Below are positions 8,639-14,956 of a stretch of 58,945 nucleotides of DNA, piece after piece. The position numbers and the translations under genes are program-made. Under the pieces are notes generated by a model. That model was not told the origin of the DNA and searched no databases. It saw only the letters and a program-made list of their open reading frames with translations. Numbering within the stretch: the stretch's first letter is position 1; each line of letters begins with the position of its first letter. This stretch comes from an uncultured Bacteroidales bacterium (GTDB lineage Bacteria; Bacteroidota; Bacteroidia; Bacteroidales; FEN-979): positions 1-58,945 of the forward strand of contig CAIYES010000050.1 in assembly GCA_903925275.1 (NCBI GenBank), written 5' to 3'.

Positions 8639-9421
8639 ATGAAAAAGCTATCCATTCTTATCAGTTTATTTGTTGCATTAATCTGGTTGCCATTGAAGGT
8701 TAACGCCCAGGACATCATTTTACTAAAATCAGGACAAAAAATAAATGTAAAGGTTTTAAAGGAAAATTCTGAATCAGTCAGGTTTATTGTCACTGATGAT
8801 TCTACAAAAACAGAAAAAGTATTGTTAATGAAATTTGTTGAATCAGTTGAAAAGAACGTTTCACCTCCATTTATTAGCAATGATTCCACGTTTAACAGAC
8901 AATGTGAGAGTTTTATATTTACCAATGTGATCTATGTTGATTCAACAATTTCAAAGGATCAACTTTTCCAAAAAACAAAACAATGGTTTTCAGAGGCGTT
9001 TGTGTCCTCTAAAAATGTCATTGATAACGCTGATAAGGACGAAGGGGTTATTTTTGGCCATGCGATTGTTTCTTTTAATAATTCAACTTTTGGATATGTT
9101 AGCTATAACATTGAAGTCAGGTGTAAGAATGGCAGGGTAAAATACCGGATAAGTGATTTTATGCATAAAGATGCCTGCGTGGTCAATGTTTATGGATATT
9201 GTCCTAATTCATCCAGTAGCTACATTTATAGTATTGGAACACTATCTCAAAAAGAATTACCAGAGTATTTGACCTTAAATAAAACCGGTAGAAGTAAATC
9301 AGGCCGGGAAAAAATGTGGCATACAATTAAAGACGAATCAAAGTCAACAGCATACAATTTGATTCAAAGTTTAAAACAGGCTCTTAATAAGGATACAATT
9401 AAGGCAAAGGATAGTTGGTAA
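8639..9421 (+). CDS. Secreted DUF4468 (TBP-like fold) domain protein, element cargo
   Basis: A 260-aa protein of unknown function. The ATG at 8639 gives a signal peptide (MKKLSILISLFVALIWL, cleaved near VNAQ); the longer frame from 8567 is less plausible. Residues about 18-70 form a short beta-domain (ILLKSGQKINVKVLKE), a type often found in envelope proteins that sense or anchor. Residues about 85-180 (YVDSTISKDQLFQKTKQWF... GHAIVSF... YNIEVRCKNGRVKYRISDF) match the DUF4468 pattern. It lies just inside attL, is transcribed opposite to the element's other genes and has its own promoter, so it looks like cargo. Confidence 0.75.
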   Translation: MKKLSILISLFVALIWLPLKVNAQDIILLKSGQKINVKVLKENSESVRFIVTDDSTKTEKVLLMKFVESVEKNVSPPFISNDSTFNRQCESFIFTNVIYVDSTISKDQLFQKTKQWFSEAFVSSKNVIDNADKDEGVIFGHAIVSFNNSTFGYVSYNIEVRCKNGRVKYRISDFMHKDACVVNVYGYCPNSSSSYIYSIGTLSQKELPEYLTLNKTGRSKSGREKMWHTIKDESKSTAYNLIQSLKQALNKDTIKAKDSW

Positions 9422-9530
9422 TAACGGCTCAAACATGGTGGATTTCATTCGATTGAATCAACTTTCATTCCTTTTCAAGGATTCATTGACCTTTTTTAGA
9501 CAATTTTTTGAATGAAAATGGACAAGTTTT

Positions 9531-9815
9531 AACAAGTTCCAAATACTAACATTTACTAATATCCTGCTCACATGCGTAGTGATGTTAAGATAGGAACAAA
9601 CGGGTAAAAATGTCAGGTTTTGTCAGGTTTTGACAACCTCAAAAGACTAAGTTTTACTAAGTCCTGAATATAAGGTTTTATAAGGTTTTGACAACCTCAA
9701 AAGGTTAAGTTTTGTTAAGTTTTGTCAAGTCCCAAAAGGTAAACTTTAGACAAGTTTTGTGAAGTCGAAAAGGTATAGTTTAGTAAGGTTTTCACCTCTG
9801 AAGGTATAGTTTTGT
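9531..9815. repeat. 11-bp-phased doublet repeat array, candidate origin or partition site
   Basis: About 285 bp are built from units of 31-36 bp, each with two adjacent 10-11 bp copies of an nnnAAGTTTT-like word followed by a TCNNNAAAAG-like tail. The two copies within a unit match each other while differing between units: GTCAGG/GTCAGG, ACTAAG/ACTAAG, TATAAGG/TATAAGG, GTTAAG/GTTAAG. A perfect tail TTGACAACCTCAAAAG occurs twice (from about 9629 and 9688). No ORF spans the array. It sits just downstream of the rep operon's last gene (9820), a plausible place for iterons. Confidence 0.8.
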
Positions 9816-9819
9816 ATTT

Positions 9820-10062
9820 TTATCCAAAATCCGGTGTCCAGGGTTCATCCAGGCCACTATTAACCGCCTCCACTTTTGGCATTACATAGGGCAACAACTT
9901 TGTAAATAATTCAAGTCTGTCTTTTGGCTCCAATTTTTCCAGCCGATCCGGTAAAGATGAAATTTCCTGAAAAATGATTTCTTTTAATACTGTTCTCAAT
10001 TCTTTTGTTAACCGGTTTGGTGTTCCTGCCTCCCGGCCTCCCGTTTTTTCTCTTGTTGCCAT
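9820..10062 (-). CDS. Small orphan protein of the element (80 aa)
   Basis: Basic N-terminus with a GGREAGTPNRLTKELR segment, then E-P-K-D-R-L-E-L-F-T-K-L-L-P-Y-V. This architecture is shared by many short Bacteroidota accessory proteins of unknown function, some near phage or transposon genes. The GxPN-type N-terminus could bind nucleic acid, but that is inference. It overlaps the 70-aa gene upstream by 55 bp in a different frame, suggesting coupling, and it is the last gene of the element's minus-strand operon, next to the repeat array. Confidence 0.7.
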   Translation of the reverse strand: MATREKTGGREAGTPNRLTKELRTVLKEIIFQEISSLPDRLEKLEPKDRLELFTKLLPYVMPKVEAVNSGLDEPWTPDFG

Positions 10063-10220
10063 TTCTCGTTAAATTTTGCCATTTCTTTTTTAAAATCTGA
10101 TTTTGATAGCGTTTTACCCTTTTTTACCGTTTCCCAAAACTCATTAACTTTTACCTGGGTGCAAAACTCCATAATCATAATTTGATGTATAATTTCCTGC
10201 AAATGTGGTACGGTTGCCAT
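10008..10220 (-). CDS. Small orphan protein of the element (70 aa)
   Basis: No recognised domain. The sequence is highly charged (WETVKKGKTLSKSDFKKEMAKF) with a Lys/Glu-rich C-terminal helix. It lies 84 bp downstream of rep on the same strand and overlaps the 80-aa gene. Conservation of coupling suggests it is genuinely coded, but its composition alone is weak evidence. Confidence 0.5.
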   Translation of the reverse strand: MATVPHLQEIIHQIMIMEFCTQVKVNEFWETVKKGKTLSKSDFKKEMAKFNEKWQQEKKREAGRQEHQTG

Positions 10221-10304
10221 ATCTCTATTTTAATCTACTTTAGAAAATATCAAAAGTCCGGTTTTCTGTTTTTACTGTTTTGGTTTTTTATCATTCTTTC
10301 ATTG

Positions 10305-11564
10305 TTACAATTTTGATGCCCGGTTTGTTTCGCGGTATTCAACAAAACAAAGGATCGTATCAAATAACGGCGGGTTAATTTTTTCACTTTCCTTCATGTA
10401 CTTAATCCGGTTCCTGGGGTTACTGTCAATATTCCTGCATTTATGCGCCTGGGAGTAACCGACAATTTTAGCACTGCAAAACATTGATGTTGATTTCTGG
10501 TTTGAAATATCCCGTCCGCAAGTTAAACAGTAACGCCGTGGAGGTTTCCCCGGGTCGGGGTCGGGTTCCTGATAAATAAACATTACAGTATTTGCCCCTA
10601 TATTCGAGGTGTCAATTCCTGTAATGTTTGATTTTTGACCCCCGGTCAATTCCTGTAATGTTTCGGGATTGATCGTTAACAGTTCATTCCATTTTTGACC
10701 GATCAAAGGAAATAACATTTCCTGTAAATCCTGTTTACCGTATTTTTTAACAAGGTCTAAAAATCTGTTTCGTTTCTTAAAATAGTTATCCGGGTTTGTT
10801 CTTTTGTAGTCATTCCAAAACATTGGGTTTTGTCCCTGGGTTAAAATAAGGCGTTCCCGTGCATTTATTTCTGTTTCCTGTATGGTATAGTCATAAAACA
10901 GAATATCGCTGAAATTGCCCGTTAAAATCGTTCCAATGTGATCCAGGTTAACGGGGTTCATAATGTCGGAAAGTGTTTGAATGTTTGCCGATCGTACAAA
11001 TTCCATTTTTCGGGTTTTAATCTCAACCCTTAAAATATTTCCCTGATCGTATTGTAACCCCTTGTCATATAATTTCACATAATATTGTGAGTGTTCGCAC
11101 TCAAGGTAATTCATTTTTTGCGATTGTTTCCGGTTAAATTGTTTCCCTTTGTGGTTGATAACGGAACGTAATATTTCATTTACCAGGATCGGCGGAGAAA
11201 TGTTAACTCCAAATTCAAAGTTTTCAATAATACATTGATCCGGTAAAAGGCCAAACGATTTGCAAAACGCGTTTACAATCAGGATAAAATTTGAAAAATT
11301 GAAGTCATTGTAATTTTGTTCCCCCCGCCCGTTTATTGCGTTCCAATGTTTATGTATTGATCCCGAAATATTCAGGTGTTTATTATCAACAATCTGAAAT
11401 GTTAACCCGTGAAATATGGCAGTGTATTCTATAATTTCGCCGGTTTTTTCGTTTGTTCTTTGCACCCATTCCAGGCGGTTTGTTTTCCTGATTCCGGAAA
11501 TGTCGGGGTTAACTATTCGTATTTTAATAAAGTCAATCATTTTGCAGGGTCTTTTTATTTTCAT
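10305..11564 (-). CDS. Putative replication initiator, gene II/X (CRI)-like
   Basis: A 419-aa protein. The N-terminal MIDFIKIRI, the central EFGVNI, YYVKLYDKGLQY and LRVEIKTRKMEFV segments follow the order seen in filamentous-phage gene II/X-type replication proteins and their plasmid-like relatives. A C-terminal Cys-rich module (YCLTCGRDIS...FCSAK...HKC) looks like a zinc ribbon. In that family the protein nicks the plus-strand origin to start rolling-circle synthesis. The catalytic residues are not assigned here. The start could be 11564 (GGGGA just upstream) or the second ATG at 11540, which gives the typical MIDFIK start. Without it the element has no replication gene. Confidence 0.6.
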   Translation of the reverse strand: MKIKRPCKMIDFIKIRIVNPDISGIRKTNRLEWVQRTNEKTGEIIEYTAIFHGLTFQIVDNKHLNISGSIHKHWNAINGRGEQNYNDFNFSNFILIVNAFCKSFGLLPDQCIIENFEFGVNISPPILVNEILRSVINHKGKQFNRKQSQKMNYLECEHSQYYVKLYDKGLQYDQGNILRVEIKTRKMEFVRSANIQTLSDIMNPVNLDHIGTILTGNFSDILFYDYTIQETEINARERLILTQGQNPMFWNDYKRTNPDNYFKKRNRFLDLVKKYGKQDLQEMLFPLIGQKWNELLTINPETLQELTGGQKSNITGIDTSNIGANTVMFIYQEPDPDPGKPPRRYCLTCGRDISNQKSTSMFCSAKIVGYSQAHKCRNIDSNPRNRIKYMKESEKINPPLFDTILCFVEYRETNRASKL

Positions 11565-11567
11565 TGT

Positions 11568-11656
11568 CCCCGTTTAACTACCTTTGTCTTTCCTCTATGA
11601 CTGCCTGTCATAAGGTTTGAACAATGTTAAACGGGGTCGGGTATTCGCCCCGTTTA
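11568..11656. promoter_or_regulatory. Repeat cluster upstream of rep, candidate initiator-binding or nick site
   Basis: The 9-mer TAAACGGGG occurs three times: inverted as CCCCGTTTA at 11568-11576, direct at 11628-11636, and inverted at 11648-11656. The last two form a 9-bp hairpin that starts at the stop codon of the 143-aa gene. Between them lies TATGAC-N5-GTCATA (11596-11612). The cluster is compatible with an origin or an attenuator. Confidence 0.5.
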
Positions 11657-12085
11657 TCGTTTAAGTATGTTAATAAAGTCCCTGATAAAGTGACCGCGCC
11701 GGTCTGGATATAGTTTGAAGTGATTGAAAAAGAACATTTCAAACTTTGTCTGATCCTGGGAGAAATGGAACAGGATAAAACTGTTTTTCTTAATCCCGTT
11801 CCTGATCTCGAAAAAGTCTCCAAAATACCAATTATCGAAATTTGTTTTCAGTAAACCAGTGAAAAATAAATATTTCCCGTTTTTTATTCGTCCCCTGATA
11901 AGATAGTCAGAATGAATAATACCTTTTTTTTGTGTTTCCTCTAACTTTAGTTCATTGGGTACCTTTGAAAATCCCAGTTCGCCCGTTGTCATATCGAAAT
12001 AACGGGTTTCTGGATTGAAGGAAAAAACCAAATGTTTGTAACCCGGGGTTGTTTTGCCTGTGGAGGTTTGAACGTCTGTTTTCAT
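11654..12085 (-). CDS. Element protein of unknown function (143 aa)
   Basis: No domain is recognised. It contains many aromatic residues in a likely beta-rich fold (HLVFSFNPETRYFDM; YLFFTGLLKTNFDNWYFGDFF) and a basic C-terminus (LYPDRRGHFIRDFINIL). Its ATG is two bases after the stop of the upstream HTH gene, so the two are almost certainly co-translated. Its own stop codon starts the hairpin described upstream of rep. A role in controlling replication or excision is only inferred from position. Confidence 0.65.
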   Translation of the reverse strand: MKTDVQTSTGKTTPGYKHLVFSFNPETRYFDMTTGELGFSKVPNELKLEETQKKGIIHSDYLIRGRIKNGKYLFFTGLLKTNFDNWYFGDFFEIRNGIKKNSFILFHFSQDQTKFEMFFFNHFKLYPDRRGHFIRDFINILKR

Positions 12086-12087
12086 GG

Positions 12088-12396
12088 TTAACCCCTCCCG
12101 TGTTTAAATTTCGTGGTCTGGATTGCCTTTACCGATTGTTCAACCTCAACCAGTTTATATAAAACACGTCCCCCGATCCGGTAACCTTTTAACGTTCCGT
12201 CTTTCGTGTAACTGTGGAGGGTTGCCAGTGATATTTTAAGACGGTCGCAAATGTCCCGGCGGGTAATGTATTCGCCGTTTGCGGTCTGGTTTGGTGGGAT
12301 CGGGTTGAACTGTTTAAGTTCGTCCCGTACGATTTGCCCGAAAATTGCCGTTAAGTCTTTTAACGGTGTACTGTGTAAAATAATAGTGTTTTCCAT
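12088..12396 (-). CDS. Excisionase-like helix-turn-helix protein (HTH_17/MerR-like)
   Basis: A 102-aa DNA-binding protein. ITRRDICDRLKISLATLHSYTKDGTLKGYRIGGRVLY is a winged-helix module typical of Bacteroidota element-encoded excisionases and regulators. The ATG at 12396 (MENTIIL) is preferred over 12426 because relatives start this way and because an 8-bp inverted repeat (12395-12419) overlaps it. It begins the rep operon and lies downstream of several operator-like palindromes. It probably regulates the operon and/or excision with the integrase. Confidence 0.8.
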   Translation of the reverse strand: MENTIILHSTPLKDLTAIFGQIVRDELKQFNPIPPNQTANGEYITRRDICDRLKISLATLHSYTKDGTLKGYRIGGRVLYKLVEVEQSVKAIQTTKFKHGRG

Positions 12397-12465
12397 ATTT
12401 GCGATTTTTGTGCAAATATGGTTCAACCTGAACCGGTTTAACAGTCCGCAAACAGTCCTGACTGT
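12395..12465. promoter_or_regulatory. Cluster of inverted repeats upstream of the HTH gene
   Basis: Three palindromes lie in 71 bp: ATATTTGC-N9-GCAAATAT (12395-12419, touching the start codon), GGTTCA-ACC-TGAACC (12420-12434) and ACAGTC-CT-GACTGT (12452-12465). This looks like an operator region for the HTH protein or another element regulator. Confidence 0.55.
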
Positions 12466-12482
12466 TCAGAAAGTCAATGAAA

Positions 12483-13169
12483 TTAGGCTAAATCGGACAA
12501 ATACGGAATTGTGAATTTTGCCCGTTTCGTATCTGATAAGGTGTTTTTTCTTTCGCCTGTAATTTTATTGTCTGGTTTCAATTCCTTTGTGAGGTTTCCA
12601 GGGGTTGTATCAATATCAAAATACTCATAACATAACCTTGCAAGTCCCGTATGATTTGTTTCCCCGTTGTATAAAGGCGGATCAATAAATCCATGTTTAA
12701 CCAATTCTAAAAACAGGTACCCGAATTGTGAGGGGGTACCCTTCCATTTGATCTTTTCCCCCGCCTGTATAGGTTTGCCGGTGACCTGGTCGGTCGGGTT
12801 CGGGTTCATTTCTTTACGTTTTGTTTCGATCCATTGTTGAATATTTGATTTCCTTTTCTCTTGCAGTTCAATAGTCTGTAATAATTCCTCAACGAACATG
12901 AGAAAATACTCACCGTTGGAATAGTCTTTTATATAATAATCATAATGACATTCAAGGAATTCAATACAAACTTGCGGATCGGTTGCCTGAAATTTACTTT
13001 CAACCGTATCTTTTATGACTGAATTAGGATCGTTGTAGTGTTCGATGATACCGTTTTCATATTCCATTGTCATGGTAGGGATTATTATCCGATCCTCAAG
13101 TGAACTAAAAAATTCAAGGTTACAATTCGCGGGACATACCACGTATGAAAAATAGTTTGCATAACTCAT
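12483..13169 (-). CDS. RteC-like element protein
   Basis: A 228-aa protein. The C-terminal part (KIKWKGTPSQFGYLFLELVKHGFIDPP...) has the W-x-G-T/S pattern and following helices of the RteC C-terminal domain found in Bacteroides conjugative transposons, where RteC controls excision and transfer. The N-terminal half is less similar. It follows the integrase by 42 bp on the same strand. Regulation of excision is a reasonable inference from the family; direct evidence is only the motif and position. Confidence 0.55.
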   Translation of the reverse strand: MSYANYFSYVVCPANCNLEFFSSLEDRIIIPTMTMEYENGIIEHYNDPNSVIKDTVESKFQATDPQVCIEFLECHYDYYIKDYSNGEYFLMFVEELLQTIELQEKRKSNIQQWIETKRKEMNPNPTDQVTGKPIQAGEKIKWKGTPSQFGYLFLELVKHGFIDPPLYNGETNHTGLARLCYEYFDIDTTPGNLTKELKPDNKITGERKNTLSDTKRAKFTIPYLSDLA

Positions 13170-13211
13170 TACATTGCCTGTTTAATGTTTGAACAAATGT
13201 TTTTTAACTGG

Positions 13212-14552
13212 TTATTGGTTGACTGCCTTTTTTCGGGGTCGTTTAACAACCTTCAAAGGTTTGATAAAATATTTGTTTTTCGCTAATTTTTCGGCGTTTT
13301 GTTCCTGGGTGACCTTAATATATTTCATAAACGCCCTTTCCGTCCGGTGCCCGGTTATTTTCATTATTGAAATGGTCGGAATGTCTGCTAAAAACATATT
13401 GGTTGCAAAACTTCGCCGTGCGGTATGTACTGTAATTAACTCCCATTTCTTAAACGCCTTTTCAAAACTCAACCCGCCTTTTGTTTTGGTGAGGGTAACC
13501 GGTTCTTTAATTTTTGCCTTTTCCCCTAACTGTTTAAGGTATTCATTAAATTTCTGGTTACTGATAACCCGGGGTAACTCCCCGTTATATTTGTTCAGGA
13601 TTTCCCTGATTGTCCAATGTAGTGGAATTATAACCGTTTCCCCGGTCTTTATGGTTTTAATCTTTAATTGGGTTCCGTTGTTTATGATTTTGTCCGGTGT
13701 GACCTGTGACAAGTCCGAAAACCTTAACCCCGTGTAACAACCAATAATAAAAACGTCCCTGATCCGGTCTAACTTTGGAAATTTAGATAAGTCTTTTTTG
13801 TAAAGAATGTCTATTTCAGTGTCATTCAAATAAACCGTTTCGGCGGTTTCCTCAACCTTTTTAAATTTCCGGTGCCTGTGTCCCTGATTTGTTGTATATC
13901 CTTTGTCATTGCAATAATCCATGAAAACTTTGATTTCTTTGATATGTCCCCCGATGGTATTTTTAGCAAAAGATTTATCGTATGTCAGGTAATTAACGAA
14001 ATGGTCGTAAAAATCCATATTGATACTTTCAAAGGTTAACGGTTTCTTTAACGTTTCCTGATATTTCGTCAAAACGTTTAACGTGGTTCCATAACTTAAT
14101 TTTGTGCGGGGTGCCTTACTGGTTGTATCAATGTACTCCTTAATTGCGCCTAAAAAGGTTTTTTGTTTTGGTTCCTCAATGGGTTTGGGTCGCAAAACAT
14201 TTACTAATTCAGTTTTAAGTTTATCGGGGTGTATGGTTCCGTTTGCGGTGAGGTGATCCCTTACGGCGTTCATTACGTTTATTTTGTTTGTCTCAAGGCG
14301 CGTGTTAAGGTTTTTACCCTCGGGGTTATCCTTAGTTACCCTTGCTAAATGGTCGTCTTTAATCCAGTTTTTTGGTGCAATACGTTCACCGGTTGAAACA
14401 ACAATTTGATTATTTCCATAATAGAAAATCATTAAAATTGGTGTTTGTTTATTTGTGTCCGGTTTTATTTCCGTTTCCTTATGTTCCTGGTTTTTTGTCC
14501 CCGGTTTCTTTATTGTCGGGTTTTTTAAAACGAAAGTTACTGATCCTGCCAT
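13212..14552 (-). CDS. Tyrosine recombinase / integrase of the tRNA-Leu element
   Basis: A 446-aa phage-integrase-family protein that catalyses site-specific strand exchange at att. The N-terminal arm-binding region is followed by the SAM-like core-binding domain (near 125-235) and the catalytic domain. Catalytic residues are visible: Arg in TGLRFSDL, Lys in the following beta-hairpin (TIKTGE), His-x-x-Arg in HTARRSFATNM, His in GHRTERAF and the nucleophile Tyr in FMKYIKV. The architecture is that of Bacteroidota mobile-element integrases. It is 188 bp from attR, the usual position, and its promoter region contains the 25-bp repeat. Confidence 0.93.
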   Translation of the reverse strand: MAGSVTFVLKNPTIKKPGTKNQEHKETEIKPDTNKQTPILMIFYYGNNQIVVSTGERIAPKNWIKDDHLARVTKDNPEGKNLNTRLETNKINVMNAVRDHLTANGTIHPDKLKTELVNVLRPKPIEEPKQKTFLGAIKEYIDTTSKAPRTKLSYGTTLNVLTKYQETLKKPLTFESINMDFYDHFVNYLTYDKSFAKNTIGGHIKEIKVFMDYCNDKGYTTNQGHRHRKFKKVEETAETVYLNDTEIDILYKKDLSKFPKLDRIRDVFIIGCYTGLRFSDLSQVTPDKIINNGTQLKIKTIKTGETVIIPLHWTIREILNKYNGELPRVISNQKFNEYLKQLGEKAKIKEPVTLTKTKGGLSFEKAFKKWELITVHTARRSFATNMFLADIPTISIMKITGHRTERAFMKYIKVTQEQNAEKLAKNKYFIKPLKVVKRPRKKAVNQ

Positions 14553-14583
14553 TTTGGAAAGTGTTAAAAGGTTTGAACAGGAA

Positions 14584-14591
14584 CAAAGATA
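14584..14591 (-). promoter_or_regulatory. -7 box TATCTTTG of the integrase gene
   Basis: CAAAGATA on the plus strand reads TATCTTTG on the minus strand, 31 bp upstream of the integrase ATG. The 25-bp repeat at 14605-14629 covers the -33 region, so integrase binding there could repress its own promoter. Of the remaining gap 14630-14740, only a plus-strand TATATTTG at 14687-14694 is notable. Confidence 0.5.
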
Positions 14592-14604
14592 ATAAAATAA
14601 ATCG

Positions 14605-14629
14605 GGTTGAGGGTAGGGTTGAGGGTAAA
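14605..14629 (+). repeat. Right copy of the 25-bp direct repeat, candidate integrase arm site
   Basis: Identical in sequence and orientation to 8496-8520. In the excised circle the two copies would flank the att core at 111 bp and 50 bp. Confidence 0.8.
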
Positions 14630-14740
14630 AAGACGTTTTATTGCGTTTTATTGTATCATTCTGGATTTATGGTTTTCTAAAAACCCTATATTTGTTGGGG
14701 TTTGTGATGTTATCTAAAATAGGTAAATGTAAATGGTGTT

Positions 14741-14763
14741 AGTCCCGCCCGGGGTACAATCAA
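14741..14763 (+). repeat. attR
   Basis: The 23-bp core identical to attL. The bases before it (TGGTGTT) differ from the tRNA, so no second functional tRNA is present. Confidence 0.92.
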
Positions 14764-14775
14764 CCAATAAAAAAA

Positions 14776-14805
14776 CCTGTAAATCAATCGTTTACAGGTT
14801 TTTTT
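14776..14805 (+). terminator. Intrinsic terminator after attR (duplicate of the tRNA-Leu terminator)
   Basis: CCTGTAAA-N7-TTTACAGG followed by seven T, differing from the attL copy at one loop base. One of the two must be the chromosomal original. The region 14806-14956 shows no other supportable feature. Confidence 0.85.
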
Positions 14806-14956
14806 ATGATGTGCCGTCCATGGCGAATAACTTGGGATCCCCTTTTGGGAGATCCCTCGACTTCGAGTTTGTCGATTCAAACGAATTCCGAATCCGGGAT
14901 TTTGACCAGTTAAGCAAAAACCGACTTAAATTCAATGCTTTTGATATTTCAAGTTA

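Larger units (their letters stand above)
8423..14763. mobile_element. 6.3-kb integrative element in tRNA-Leu(UAA)
   Basis: It is bounded by a 23-bp identical direct repeat (8423-8445 and 14741-14763) that begins in the T-arm of tRNA-Leu. Weaker similarity continues about 40 bp further through a duplicated terminator hairpin. It carries, from right to left on the minus strand, a tyrosine integrase, an RteC-like protein, an HTH protein, a 143-aa orphan, a gene II/X-like replication initiator and two overlapping small proteins. A plus-strand DUF4468 cargo gene lies at the left end. A phased repeat array (9531-9815) separates cargo from the replication module. No relaxase, type IV secretion, capsid, coat or Zot-like gene is visible, so it is not a full ICE or phage; a replicating IME or satellite is the best reading. 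Confidence 0.9.

Noticed and set aside
12452-12465. Terminator of the RteC-like gene
   Set aside because: The palindrome is not followed by a T-run and lies in the control region of the next gene.
8423-14763. Complete filamentous prophage
   Set aside because: Only the replication-like gene fits; no Zot-type ATPase, coat or secretin gene is visible.
8423-14763. Conjugative transposon (ICE)
   Set aside because: No relaxase of a known family, coupling protein or type IV secretion genes; it is too small.
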